From contig NZ_CP017560.1 in the NCBI RefSeq assembly GCF_001753205.1, forward strand, positions 2,728,001-2,792,000: a stretch of 64,000 nucleotides of DNA. Reading direction: 5' to 3'. This DNA is from Sporosarcina ureilytica. Lineage in GTDB: Bacteria > Bacillota > Bacilli > Bacillales_A > Planococcaceae. How positions within the stretch are numbered: the stretch's first letter is position 1; each line of letters starts with the position of its first letter. The notes under the pieces were generated by a model. That model saw nothing but the letters and a program-made list of their open reading frames with translations, was not told the DNA's origin and did not search any database. A program made the translations under genes and the position numbers. Of the stretch, positions 10,680 to 19,866 are shown in pieces.

Positions 10680-10841
10680 GAATTCGGGTAGGCGCGGAGT
10701 TCACTAGTCCACGAGAGGAATTCAGCAGGTCAAGTGGGCAATTCGATTGGCCGGGAGCGGAGTTCGCGATGGACTGCGGAATTCAACAAGTGAGGGGCAG
10801 AATTCGTAAGGCTTAGCAAGGGGTTCAATATAACGGGCGCA
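10680..10841 (+). repeat. Degenerate tandem array, 8 units at 21-nt spacing
   Basis: GAATTC, GAGTTC, CAATTC or GGGTTC cores begin at 10680, 10697, 10718, 10739, 10760, 10779, 10800 and 10821, giving spacings of 17, 21, 21, 21, 19, 21 and 21. Between the cores the sequence is G-rich and poorly conserved. It lies in the 408-bp gap between clpB and the yitW-like gene, with no convincing gene. Confidence 0.75.
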
Positions 10842-10899
10842 TAGTTTATTAGATTAGGAAATAAGCTAACCGCCCTATCACATTTTCATGAATAAACGT

Positions 10900-10936
10900 A
10901 AAAAAACTGTACAACTTAGAAAAAATTGTACAGTTT
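10900..10936 (-). terminator. Rho-independent terminator after the yitV-yitW pair
   Basis: Stem AAACTGTACAA / TTGTACAGTTT with A-run on the plus-strand left side, which becomes the T-run on the minus strand, 35 bp past the yitW-like stop. Confidence 0.88.
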
Positions 10937-10970
10937 CTCATCTGTTAACTACATAACAGCAATATATTAT

Positions 10971-11279
10971 TTATCTAACGCCTAACGCCATTTTTGCATA
11001 GCGTGACATTTTATCTTTAGACCATGGAGGATTCCAGACGATATTCACTTCTACGTCTTTTACTTCTGGAAGCTCCATAAGTTCTTGTTTAATATTTGAT
11101 ACAATTTGCGGCCCCATCGGACATCCCATTGATGTAAGTGTCATCGTTACGATTGCCTTACCTTCATCGTCTAATTCTACATCATAAATAAGTCCAAGGT
11201 TTACAATATCTATACCAAGTTCCGGGTCAATTACGTTTTCGATTGCACCCATCATACTATCTTTCATCTCTTGACTCAT
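10971..11279 (-). CDS. Iron-sulfur cluster assembly factor of the DUF59/MIP18 family (YitW-like)
   Basis: A DUF59/MIP18 protein, a family tied to maturation of iron-sulfur proteins (SufT, PaaD and MIP18 relatives). The family blocks VIDPELGIDIVNLGLIYDV, TLTSMGCPMGP with its single conserved cysteine, and VWNPPWSKDKMS are all present. About 102 aa, as in B. subtilis YitW. I chose the start MSQEMKDSM because AAAGGAAG lies 6-7 nt upstream; an in-frame ATG six codons earlier at 11297 with a GGAGA site is possible. It lies directly downstream of the YitV-like hydrolase, as in B. subtilis. Confidence 0.9.
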   Translation of the reverse strand: MSQEMKDSMMGAIENVIDPELGIDIVNLGLIYDVELDDEGKAIVTMTLTSMGCPMGPQIVSNIKQELMELPEVKDVEVNIVWNPPWSKDKMSRYAKMALGVR

Positions 11280-11329
11280 GCTCATCTTCCTTTCCATTCT
11301 AGACTTATCTCCATCATATCAATCTTTCC

Positions 11330-12100
11330 TTATTCATTCAAATGACATGCAAGCCAACTGACAGCATCTAACATGCCTGGTCGTGTTACGGCATGCGCTG
11401 CGCTTTTATCGGTAATAAAAACAAAATCATCTGGTTTATCTGCATACATTTCTTTTACTTCTTCATAAAATTTAAAGGTCGGTCCATAAGGGACAACTTG
11501 GTCATTTTTACCGTGCCAAAAATAAACTGGTCTTCCCTTTAAGGCGGAAGGATGTTTTGTAATATCAAATAGAGAGATATGTTCTAACAATTGCTTTTTC
11601 TCTTCTATTGTTATTGGTAACGTAAATCCTTTTTGTTCAAATTCACGAATTTGCGCTTTGGCTAAATCTACAAAACCAGGCGCCCCCATCATAATGATAG
11701 ATGCATCTATCCAGTCGTAAATTTTAAGTGAACCGAGCGTAGAAATACCTCCCATGGAAGTCCCGCCTACCCCTATTTTTTCGGAGTCGGAAAGGCCACG
11801 TTCCTTTATTTCATTGTATAAAATATTTAGTTCTTCAATATTTGTCATAACGATTTCCCAAAAACGCAAAGCAAGTTCTGCTTCGTCAAGGTTTTCAGAA
11901 CGAACGCCGTGTAAATGAGCATCAGGGAGCAGCACACGAATCCCTTTTTTCGCAAGATTATAAGCATAATGTAAGTTATGCTCTTTTGCACTCGTAAATC
12001 CATGTAAAAAAATAGCAACTGGCACATTTTCATTTTCAAATTCACTATCGACAATATGTAAAAGTGGGATGTTGCGCCACATTTCTTCTTTAATAATCAT
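11330..12100 (-). CDS. Alpha/beta-hydrolase, YitV-like esterase
   Basis: Serine hydrolase with an alpha/beta fold, cytoplasmic. The oxyanion region HGFTS lies near residue 34, the nucleophile elbow GTSMGG near residue 115, an acid in YFWHGKNDQVVP near residue 197 and a histidine in DKSAAHAVTRPG near residue 238. Length 256 aa equals B. subtilis YitV (255). Substrate unknown. It is followed 33 bp later by the YitW-like gene, probably in one transcript, and is divergent from the HAD phosphatase upstream. Confidence 0.88.
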   Translation of the reverse strand: MIIKEEMWRNIPLLHIVDSEFENENVPVAIFLHGFTSAKEHNLHYAYNLAKKGIRVLLPDAHLHGVRSENLDEAELALRFWEIVMTNIEELNILYNEIKERGLSDSEKIGVGGTSMGGISTLGSLKIYDWIDASIIMMGAPGFVDLAKAQIREFEQKGFTLPITIEEKKQLLEHISLFDITKHPSALKGRPVYFWHGKNDQVVPYGPTFKFYEEVKEMYADKPDDFVFITDKSAAHAVTRPGMLDAVSWLACHLNE

Positions 12101-12232
12101 GCATTCACAACCTTTTTCTTTTCCTGTTAGCTTAACAAAGTTTTTCTAAAAAAACAAAACATGCTTTTAATGTTTTCAATTTTTGACTTGGCTATTGATT
12201 TAACTGTAAACTACGTAAAAGGGGGAATTTGA

Positions 12233-13045
12233 TTGAAACCACATTTAATCGTTCTCGACTTAGACGGAACGTTACTAACAGATGATAAAGTGATTACAGA
12301 AAAAACAGTACAATCGATACAAAAAGCAAAACAACTTGGGCACCACGTCATGTTCGCTACTGGAAGACCTTATCGTGCAACGGAGTATTATTATCATCAA
12401 CTAGGGTTAAATACCCCAGTCGTTAATTTTAACGGAGCCTTTGTGCATCACCCACTTGATACCTCTTGGAAAACGATTCATGAAACGCTCTCTCTATCCG
12501 TTGTGAAGGAAGTAATGGAAGCGATGCAACAATTTCCTTGGCAAAATATTATCGCGGAAGTTAAAGACGATGTTTATGTACATCATCATGACGAAAAAGT
12601 ATTAGATAATTTTAAAATGGGGCAACCGAATGTGACGACTGGTGACATTCAACGATATTTAAAAGATGACCCTACATCCATACTGATTCAAGCTGATGAA
12701 TCAGATATCAAAACGATTCAATCACATTTAAGCCAAGTACATGCTGAAGTCGTTGGTCACCGTTTTTGGAATTCACCTTGGGGCCATGTCGTTGAAGTGT
12801 TTCGCAGCGGACTCAGTAAAGCGGCTGGCCTAGCACACGTCTCCAAATGGATGGATATTCCAAAAGAACGTATCATTGCTTTTGGCGATGAAAACAATGA
12901 CCTTGAAATGATAGACTATGTCGGTCATGGTGTCGCAATGGCAAATGGCATTGATGAACTGAAGTCAATCGCAGACGAAGTGACGACGGCCACAAATAAT
13001 GAAGACGGGATTGCCGAAGTCTTGAACAATCGGTTAAAATTATAG
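12233..13045 (+). CDS. Cof-type HAD phosphatase (YitU-like)
   Basis: Haloacid dehalogenase superfamily hydrolase with a Cof-type C2 cap, acting on small phosphorylated metabolites or cofactors such as flavin nucleotides. Motif I is LDLDGTLL (residues 8-15), motif II ATGRP around residue 43, the lysine is in SGLSKAAGL around residue 190, and motif IV is FGDENNDLEMI near the end, followed by GVAMANG. It starts with TTG behind AAAGGGGGAA. B. subtilis has yitU next to yitV in the same relation. Confidence 0.93.
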   Translation: MKPHLIVLDLDGTLLTDDKVITEKTVQSIQKAKQLGHHVMFATGRPYRATEYYYHQLGLNTPVVNFNGAFVHHPLDTSWKTIHETLSLSVVKEVMEAMQQFPWQNIIAEVKDDVYVHHHDEKVLDNFKMGQPNVTTGDIQRYLKDDPTSILIQADESDIKTIQSHLSQVHAEVVGHRFWNSPWGHVVEVFRSGLSKAAGLAHVSKWMDIPKERIIAFGDENNDLEMIDYVGHGVAMANGIDELKSIADEVTTATNNEDGIAEVLNNRLKL

Positions 13046-13222
13046 TAAGATTTATGATCTTATCATAATGAATTTCATAATGATTGTTAGGCGGAAGAAG
13101 CGATTTTAGTGAGAACAAAAATAATCATTTAATACTTTAGATATGCTGAATCCACCCAATAATCAAGTCATCATTATTTCGAATTTTACATGATTAGAAC
13201 ATCTACCTTAGGGGGTAATACT

Positions 13223-14074
13223 ATGAGAATATTTGCAGACAGTGCATCTGATTTACCTAAATCATTTTTTGATGAGGAACAAGTAGATTTAATATCACTG
13301 CACGTTATCATTGATGAAGATGAATATAAAGACATCACCGAAATTAATTCAAAAGAAGTTTATGATGCAATACGCGACGGAAAACAACCTAGCACATCAC
13401 AAGCGTCACCTGATTTTTTTATGGAAGAATGGACGAACTTGGCCAAATCTGGTGAAGAAGGAATTTATATCGCTTTCTCATCTGAATTATCGGGAACCCA
13501 TAATACGGCCGTCATGATTCGTGACCAGGTGAAAGAAGAATATCCCGAATTAAATTTAATTATCATCGATTCGAAATGCGCCTCTCTAGGCTATGGGCTC
13601 CTCGTAAAAGAAGCAGCCCGATTACGTAAAGAAGGCGATGATTTATTAACAATTGAACAAAAAATTCGTTTGATGGCCCAACATATGGAACACCTTTTCA
13701 CCGTTGAAGATTTAGATTATATGGCAAAAGGCGGTCGCGTATCAAAGGCGAGCGCATTTATCGGTGGACTGTTAAATATTAAACCACTTTTACACGTAGA
13801 GGACGGTAAGCTTGTGCCCATCGAAAAACACCGTGGTCGAAAGAAAGTCGTGCGAAGAATGTTAGATTTGATGGAAGAGCGCGGCGATCGTTTATCAGAA
13901 CAACATATCGGCATTAACCATGCAGATGATGAAGCCATTGCATTGGAGTTAAAATCAGCGATTGAAGAACGATTTAATCCAAAAAGCATTGACGTTCAAA
14001 TGATAGGTTCAGTAATCGGTGCGCATGTTGGTCCAGGAACGTTTTCTGTTTATTTCCTTAACAAACTTCCATAA
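13223..14074 (+). CDS. DegV family fatty-acid-binding protein (YitS-like)
   Basis: DegV/FakB family protein that binds a fatty acid and presents it to a fatty acid kinase (FakA). The signature opening FADSASDLPKSF, the TSQASP lipid-contact loop near residue 60, LSGTHNTA, and DDLxYMxKGGRVSKASAF in the middle are all visible. I start at MRIFADSASD (283 aa, as YitS), preceded by TAGGGGG; a longer frame begins 11 codons earlier. The next gene follows 15 bp later. Confidence 0.93.
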   Translation: MRIFADSASDLPKSFFDEEQVDLISLHVIIDEDEYKDITEINSKEVYDAIRDGKQPSTSQASPDFFMEEWTNLAKSGEEGIYIAFSSELSGTHNTAVMIRDQVKEEYPELNLIIIDSKCASLGYGLLVKEAARLRKEGDDLLTIEQKIRLMAQHMEHLFTVEDLDYMAKGGRVSKASAFIGGLLNIKPLLHVEDGKLVPIEKHRGRKKVVRRMLDLMEERGDRLSEQHIGINHADDEAIALELKSAIEERFNPKSIDVQMIGSVIGAHVGPGTFSVYFLNKLP

Positions 14075-14092
14075 GCAAAAAGGCGGGATATG

Positions 14093-15424
14093 ATGAAAAT
14101 CGTTGTTGTTGGTGCAATTGCCGGAGGATCTACTGTTGCCGCTCAAATTAGAAGAACTTTGCCAGATGCCTCCATTACCCTAATCGGTTCTGACTCAAAG
14201 ATTGGGTATGGATCTTGTGGGATGCCTTTTGTCATTGGTGGGCTTATCGAGGACAAAGAGAAAATCGGAGGACCCAATCCTGAACGATTTAGCGAAACCC
14301 GGAACATTCGTACATTGGTCAAACACCAAGTCACTTCGATAAATCGCAAGGCTAAGACTGTTGAGGTCCGTAATTTAGAAACAGATGAAACGTTTCAAGC
14401 GTCTTACGACAAACTTATTTTATCCACAGGTTGTCGTTCTCGCGTTCCTTCATTAAAAAGGTTAGATGATTTACCATTTTTCACACTGAAAAGCTATGCG
14501 GATATGGAAGAAATCGTTCGTTATCTCGATACTGAAAAACCGCAATCTTGTGCCGTAGTGGGCGGCGGTTTCATCGGTATCGAACTTGTTGAAAACTTTA
14601 TTCACCGCGGCATTCAAACTGTGCTCATTTTACGTGGCAATCGTGTCATGAGTTCAATGGATAAAGAAATTACGGACGTTCTATATGATGAAATGAAAGC
14701 AAATGGTGTAGATTTTTATTTTAATGATGAAATTGAACGGATTGAAGGCAATCGACTCATGATGAAAAACGGCGTCGCCATCAACACCGACTTCCTCGTT
14801 GCGAGTATTGGCGTCATTCCTAATACATCACTGGCTATTGAGGCTGGACTTACGATTGGTGTAACGGATGGCGTTGTTGTGAATGAATACATGCAAACAG
14901 ATGACCCAGCTATTTATGCCATTGGGGATATTGCTGAATGGCAAGACTGGGTAACCGGGAAACCAAAACGAGTTCAACTTGCATGGCACGCACATAGACA
15001 AGCATTTATTGTTTCAAGTCATCTAGCAGGTCGTCCTGTGAAAGTGAATCCTTTTTTGGGCACTACGATTACGAAACTTTTCTCTTTGACGGCCGGGATG
15101 ATTGGTCTCTCAGAACAAAATCTTCGTGTGGAAGGATTCGATTTTGACACGGTTACACATGAAGGGCGAACGAATGCAGGTTATTATCCAGACCACGGCA
15201 CAATCTTAATACGGGTTCATTTTGACCGGAAATCAAGACAAATCCTGGGCGCTCAAGCAGTGGGCACAAAAGGGGTAGACAAACGGTTGGATATTCTCGT
15301 AACCGCCATGATGGGCAATATGACTGTGGACGACTTAGCCGCACTCGAATTAAGCTATTCCCCGCCCTATTCATCGCCGAAAGACCCAATTAATATGGTT
15401 GGGTATAAAGCGAAACTTAAATAA
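14093..15424 (+). CDS. CoA-disulfide reductase-like flavoprotein
   Basis: FAD- and NAD(P)H-dependent oxidoreductase of the single-cysteine disulfide reductase group. The N-terminal FAD motif is VVVGAIAGGSTVA, the redox cysteine is C42 in GYGSCGMPFVIGG, the second dinucleotide motif is VVGGGFIGIEL near residue 158, and the FAD ribityl block is AIGDIAEW near residue 280. A C-terminal dimerisation domain follows (HEGRTNAGYYPDHG onwards). The active-site context fits CoA-disulfide reductase; NADH oxidase or persulfide reductase activity cannot be excluded. Two ATGs occur in tandem; the second has better spacing to AGGCGGGAT. Likely co-transcribed with the DegV gene. Confidence 0.88.
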   Translation: MKIVVVGAIAGGSTVAAQIRRTLPDASITLIGSDSKIGYGSCGMPFVIGGLIEDKEKIGGPNPERFSETRNIRTLVKHQVTSINRKAKTVEVRNLETDETFQASYDKLILSTGCRSRVPSLKRLDDLPFFTLKSYADMEEIVRYLDTEKPQSCAVVGGGFIGIELVENFIHRGIQTVLILRGNRVMSSMDKEITDVLYDEMKANGVDFYFNDEIERIEGNRLMMKNGVAINTDFLVASIGVIPNTSLAIEAGLTIGVTDGVVVNEYMQTDDPAIYAIGDIAEWQDWVTGKPKRVQLAWHAHRQAFIVSSHLAGRPVKVNPFLGTTITKLFSLTAGMIGLSEQNLRVEGFDFDTVTHEGRTNAGYYPDHGTILIRVHFDRKSRQILGAQAVGTKGVDKRLDILVTAMMGNMTVDDLAALELSYSPPYSSPKDPINMVGYKAKLK

Positions 15425-15444
15425 ATAAAAACTTTTCCCCATAC

Positions 15445-15492
15445 AAAAAATCCCTTTCCATCCGCTCAATCGGACTGGAAAGGGATTTTTTA
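15445..15492. terminator. Bidirectional terminator between convergent operons
   Basis: Stem AAAATCCCTTTCC / GGAAAGGGATTTT with inner TCCG/CGGA, flanked by A- and T-runs. It ends both the oxidoreductase gene and the oligopeptide transporter operon. Confidence 0.93.
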
Positions 15493-16530
15493 TTATACTT
15501 GCACAGGTTTAATCGAAAAGTCTCTTGCTTTTAATTCGCCTGCTTCAATTTCTTCTACAAAGTGACAAGCCGCTTGATGCGTTGTCTCCATTGACTCGTG
15601 CGTCTGTAATACTGGTTCAATTTCTTTACACTTATCTTGAGCAAATGGACAACGCGTATGGAAACGGCATCCCGTCGGTGGATCGATAGGTGACGGTACA
15701 TCTCCTTTTAGCGGAATATGTTTCTTTTCATACGTTGGATCTGGCACCGGGATAGCCGACAGCAACGCTTTCGTATAAGGATGTTTAGGACTATCAAAAA
15801 TTTCGTTTCGCTCACCGATTTCAACGATTTTACCTAAATACATAACGATTACGCGATCTGAAATATGACGAACGACTCCCAAATCATGAGAAATAAATAA
15901 ATAAGTTAATTTAAATTCCTCTTGCAATTCTTCCAATAAGTTTAAGACTTGCGCCTGAATGGAAACATCCAGTGCTGAAACCGCTTCGTCACAAATAATC
16001 AGTTTTGGATCGACCGCAAGCGCCCTTGCAATTCCGATTCTTTGACGTTGTCCCCCTGAGAATTCATGTGGATAACGATCAGCTTGCTGTTCATTCAATC
16101 CAACGATTCTCAGTAACTCTAACACACGTTCTCTTCTCTTATTTGCTGGCACTGAATTTTGAATGGTCATCGCTTCTGTTAGAATACCAGAAACCGTTTG
16201 TCTCGGGTTAATGGACGCGTACGGATCTTGGAATATAATTTGTAAATCTTTTCTTTTCTTTCTCATTTGCCTATTAGTCAATGCTGTAATATCAACACCA
16301 TCAAACTGAACTGTTCCTTCAGTTGGATCTTCTAATCGCAAAATCGCACGACCCGTCGTCGATTTCCCACAACCGGATTCTCCAACGATACTTACCGTTT
16401 CACCTTCATATACTTCAAATGTAATCCCATCAACGGCTTTTACATGGTTGACAGTTCTTCCCAACATACCGCCTTTAATGGGAAAATGTTGTTTTAGCCC
16501 CTCAACTTTGAGCAACTCTTTTTTTGCCAT
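15493..16530 (-). CDS. Oligopeptide ABC transporter ATPase, OppF/AppF/DppF type
   Basis: Cytoplasmic ATPase of a peptide importer. Walker A GESGCGKST lies near residue 50, the signature FSGGQRQRIGIARAL near residue 160, Walker B LIICDEAVSALD just after, and the H-loop FISHDLGVV. The C-terminal oligopeptide-type extension carries the cysteines of GCRFHTRCPFAQDKC, a feature of OppD/OppF-type ATPases that can bind an iron-sulfur cluster. Starts inside the end of the preceding ATPase (29-nt overlap) with its own GGAGG. Last gene of a permease-permease-ATPase-ATPase operon. Confidence 0.95.
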   Translation of the reverse strand: MAKKELLKVEGLKQHFPIKGGMLGRTVNHVKAVDGITFEVYEGETVSIVGESGCGKSTTGRAILRLEDPTEGTVQFDGVDITALTNRQMRKKRKDLQIIFQDPYASINPRQTVSGILTEAMTIQNSVPANKRRERVLELLRIVGLNEQQADRYPHEFSGGQRQRIGIARALAVDPKLIICDEAVSALDVSIQAQVLNLLEELQEEFKLTYLFISHDLGVVRHISDRVIVMYLGKIVEIGERNEIFDSPKHPYTKALLSAIPVPDPTYEKKHIPLKGDVPSPIDPPTGCRFHTRCPFAQDKCKEIEPVLQTHESMETTHQAACHFVEEIEAGELKARDFSIKPVQV

Positions 16531-17527
16531 AAACGTTTACCTCCGCTTCTCCGTCCCATTCATCTGTATATAACCAGCAACGAACGTCATTGCCATGCTC
16601 GTCTCCTACTAACTCAGGTAATTTCTCCCTGCATAAGTCTGTTGCAGCTGGACATCTCGGAGCAAATCTGCACCCTTTGGGCATATCGCGCGGACTTGGA
16701 ACGTTTCCGCGAATCGGTTCTAATTTTTGTTGCTCTAAATCATGTCTCGGCAATGAATTTAACAGACCAATTGTATAAGGATGCTGCGGATTAGCAAATA
16801 ATGTATGTACATCTGAGTATTCAACAACTTGCCCCGCATACATGACCGCTACAAAATCGCATGTTTCAGCAACAACTCCAAGGTCGTGTGTAATAAAGAT
16901 TACTGACATCCCTAAACGATGCTGTAATTCTTTTATCAAATCGAGTATTTGTGCCTGAATTGTTACATCGAGCGCAGTTGTCGGCTCATCCGCAATTAAC
17001 ATTTCAGGATCACATGCTAATGCCATCGCAATCATAACACGTTGACGCATTCCGCCCGAAAGTTCATACGGATAGTTTTTCACTCGGGCTTCCGGAGAAG
17101 GAATTCCTACAAGTTTTAATAAATCAACAGAGCGGTCCATTGCTTGTTTTTTAGATAACTTTTGGTGTTTTATGAGCGATTCACTAATTTGTTGACCTAC
17201 TGTAAAGACTGGATTTAATGATGTCATTGGTTCTTGAAATATCATTGAAATCGAGTTACCACGAATATTGCGCATTTGTTCACTTGTATAATCTACTAAG
17301 TTCTCACCTTTAAAGAGAATTTCACCATCTTGAATTCTCCCATTAGAGGCAAGTAATTGTAAGATTGAAAGTGCTGTAATACTTTTTCCAGAGCCTGATT
17401 CTCCAACAATCCCTAAAGTCTTTCCTTTTGGCAACGAGAAACTTACGCCATCGACGGCCTTCACTTCGCCCTCGTCTGTTTGGAAAGACGTTCGGAGATT
17501 ATTAACTTTTAATAAATCAGTTTCCAT
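16502..17527 (-). CDS. Oligopeptide ABC transporter ATPase, OppD/AppD/DppD type
   Basis: Second ATPase of the same importer. Walker A GESGSGKSI, signature LSGGMRQRVMIAMAL, Walker B LIADEPTTALD and H-loop FITHDLGVV are present, and the C-terminal oligopeptide-type block GCRFAPRCPAATDLC is intact. Start chosen at METDLLKVNN, behind GAGAGGGAT; a longer frame begins 11 codons earlier. A gap of about 115 bp separates it from the upstream permease gene, but no terminator is evident, so one operon is likely. Confidence 0.94.
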   Translation of the reverse strand: METDLLKVNNLRTSFQTDEGEVKAVDGVSFSLPKGKTLGIVGESGSGKSITALSILQLLASNGRIQDGEILFKGENLVDYTSEQMRNIRGNSISMIFQEPMTSLNPVFTVGQQISESLIKHQKLSKKQAMDRSVDLLKLVGIPSPEARVKNYPYELSGGMRQRVMIAMALACDPEMLIADEPTTALDVTIQAQILDLIKELQHRLGMSVIFITHDLGVVAETCDFVAVMYAGQVVEYSDVHTLFANPQHPYTIGLLNSLPRHDLEQQKLEPIRGNVPSPRDMPKGCRFAPRCPAATDLCREKLPELVGDEHGNDVRCWLYTDEWDGEAEVNVYGKKRVAQS

Positions 17528-17642
17528 TTTACAATCCCTCTCTTCTTGAAAACCTGACACATTTATCGATATGCGATCTAGTTTGTTATTTTATTTATTC
17601 TACTTAATGTTATAAAACAAAGATTATTTAAACGAAAACGAT

Positions 17643-18584
17643 TTAGTTCAAGTCAATTCGCTTATTTAACATACGATAAGATATATCTACAAGCATATTA
17701 ACTAAGACGAATAACAAGGAAATAATTAAAATTGTTCCTTGTACGATTGGGAAATCACGTTCTCTAATTGCGTCAATTGTTAAACGCCCCATTCCATTAA
17801 TCGCAAAGATTGTTTCTGTAATCACTGCTCCACCAAGAAATGCTCCAAATTCAAGTCCGACAACTGTAATTACCGGAATTAATGCATTTTTTAGAGCGTG
17901 GCGGTAAGTTACGATTCTTTCACTTAAACCTTTGGCTCTAGCAGTTCGAATATAGTCTTGTCCAATAACTTCTAACATGGATGCTCTAGTCATTCTAGCA
18001 ATAATGGCAGCACCACTCGTACCTAAACAAATCACAGGTAGTAAGATTTGGCGCCAACTATCTCCCCATCCAGAAGGTCTCATTTTCATGAATTCAGGCA
18101 ACCAATCCGCGCCGATTGCAAACCACTGAATGAGTACAAGTCCTAACCAAAAGTTCGGCATCGAAAGACCGAATAATGCAACAATCATGATTGAGACGTC
18201 TGCCCATGTCGAATGGCGCACCGCCGATATAATCCCGGCAATTAATCCAAGAAATACCGCTAGTATTGTAGCGTATATGGCAAGCTCAGCCGTAACCCAA
18301 AATCGACCTTTAATTTCTTCTAATACAGGTCTTCCACTCCTAATAGAGTTTCCTAAATCTCCCTGGATCGCGCCTGATACATAATTATAATATTGAACTG
18401 GTTTTGGTTCATTTAAGCCTAATTTTTCACGTATATTTTCAACTGTAGTTTCGGATGCACCTTCACCCGCCATAATTTGTGCAGCGTCTCCAGGAATTAA
18501 ATGCATGAGTGAGAATACTAATATTGATACGCCTAATAAAACTGGAATTGTTTGCAAAAGTCTTCTTATGATATATTTACCCAT
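17643..18584 (-). CDS. Peptide ABC transporter permease, DppB/OppB/AppB type
   Basis: Integral membrane subunit with about six helices. The family opening YIIRRLLQTIPVLLGVSILVF, a periplasm-like outer loop (about residues 30-95), and the EAA coupling loop YIRTARAKGLSERIV near residue 205 are visible. Ends with the usual ISYRMLNKRIDLN. It follows the other permease gene by 18 bp. The order C-B-D-F of this operon resembles dipeptide/glutathione-type importers more than the B. subtilis opp order. Substrate unknown. Confidence 0.94.
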   Translation of the reverse strand: MGKYIIRRLLQTIPVLLGVSILVFSLMHLIPGDAAQIMAGEGASETTVENIREKLGLNEPKPVQYYNYVSGAIQGDLGNSIRSGRPVLEEIKGRFWVTAELAIYATILAVFLGLIAGIISAVRHSTWADVSIMIVALFGLSMPNFWLGLVLIQWFAIGADWLPEFMKMRPSGWGDSWRQILLPVICLGTSGAAIIARMTRASMLEVIGQDYIRTARAKGLSERIVTYRHALKNALIPVITVVGLEFGAFLGGAVITETIFAINGMGRLTIDAIRERDFPIVQGTILIISLLFVLVNMLVDISYRMLNKRIDLN

Positions 18585-18602
18585 TCATACTCCCCCTCCT
18601 CA

Positions 18603-19508
18603 TTATTTCTTCATTTTCGGATCTAGTGCATCTCTTAATCCGTCTCCGAAAATGTTAAATGCTAGTACGACAATAACGATCATCATTCCTGGAAATAGAA
18701 TAATATGTGGCGCACTCTTCATATAAGTCCGTCCATCATTTAACATCGCACCCCATTCTGGTTCTGGTGGTTGAGCACCAAGCCCTAAGAATGATAGGCC
18801 ACTCGCAGTAAGGACTGCAGTTGCAATTCGCAATGTAGCCTGAACAATAATCGGCGACATTACGTTTGGTAAGATATGCTTAAAAATAATTCGAAAATCT
18901 GATGCACCAAGTGCTCTCACAGCATCAATATACTCAAGTTTTCTGACAGACAAAGTTGAACCCCTGACGATTCTGGCAAATGCAGGTACTGAGAAAATAC
19001 TGACGGCAATAATTACGTTCGTTAAGCTTCCACCTAATACGCTTACAATTGCAAGTGCAAGTAAGATTCCTGGGAAAGCTAACAATACATCCATCACCCT
19101 CATAATAATCGTATCTACTTTTCCGCCATAGTAACCGGATACAATCCCTAAGACAACACCAACAATTCCACCCATTGCTACAGAAAGAAAACCTACCTTT
19201 AAAGTAAGTGGCATTCCATAGAGAATTCTTGTGAAAATGTCCCTTCCGAAATTATCCGTTCCAAACCAATGCTCCTTGGAAGGTGATTGTAACTTATTTA
19301 ACACATCTACTTTAGTAGGGTCATACGTAATGATAGAAGGACCAAATAACGTAACAATTATCGAAGAGATAACAAATAGTAGAATAAAAAACCCACCTAC
19401 TACTGCTGCTTTATTTTTGAGTAGTCTTTTCCAAAAAGCTCTATATGCCTCTAATCTAGGACTTGTTCTTTTTGATTGCTCTATCATCGTAGCTGTTTTT
19501 CCTGTCAT
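18603..19508 (-). CDS. Peptide ABC transporter permease, DppC/OppC/AppC type
   Basis: Second membrane subunit, with an N-terminal cytoplasmic segment, the OppC-type helix and HWFGTDNFGRDIFTRI, and five further helices. The EAA coupling loop is YIDAVRALGASDFRIIFKH. The C-terminal FNIFGDGLRDALDPKMKK is typical. GGGAGGAAAGGG lies upstream of the ATG. It is the first gene of the transporter operon and faces away from the two binding-protein genes across a 358-bp gap. Confidence 0.94.
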   Translation of the reverse strand: MTGKTATMIEQSKRTSPRLEAYRAFWKRLLKNKAAVVGGFFILLFVISSIIVTLFGPSIITYDPTKVDVLNKLQSPSKEHWFGTDNFGRDIFTRILYGMPLTLKVGFLSVAMGGIVGVVLGIVSGYYGGKVDTIIMRVMDVLLAFPGILLALAIVSVLGGSLTNVIIAVSIFSVPAFARIVRGSTLSVRKLEYIDAVRALGASDFRIIFKHILPNVMSPIIVQATLRIATAVLTASGLSFLGLGAQPPEPEWGAMLNDGRTYMKSAPHIILFPGMMIVIVVLAFNIFGDGLRDALDPKMKK

Positions 19509-19866
19509 AGTTTCTTAACACCCTTTCCTCCCTTAAGCCATAATGACTTAAGACTTAATATATATTTATTCTACGAATAACAAGTATCATAACATGAAAT
19601 TACAATTATCGTAATAGTATTTTAAAAAATTTACTTACTAATTGTGCTTTTTGTTATTTTTCATCTATAAAAATACATATTTTTGTCGTATTAGCGCGAT
19701 TTATAAGAAATATTGTCGGAATACGTCACTGCTGTTTATCATGTGAAAAATGTCAATAATTGAAATATATCCACTAAATTAACTTGCACGAAAATCTGAA
19801 TAATGTTAAACTTCTACCCATGTTGCTTTTTTCGCAACATTAACATTATTAGGGGGAATAGATACA
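19509..19866. promoter_or_regulatory. Divergent promoter region of transporter and binding-protein genes
   Basis: AT-rich 358-bp gap between divergent starts. On the minus strand a TGTTATGAT at about 19586-19594 looks like an extended -10 for the permease operon. No operator could be assigned. The plus-strand binding-protein gene has TTAGGGGGAA as ribosome site. Confidence 0.4.

Noticed and set aside
10680-10841. CRISPR array
   Set aside because: The 21-nt units are degenerate, with no conserved repeat of 23-40 nt, no spacers and no cas genes nearby.
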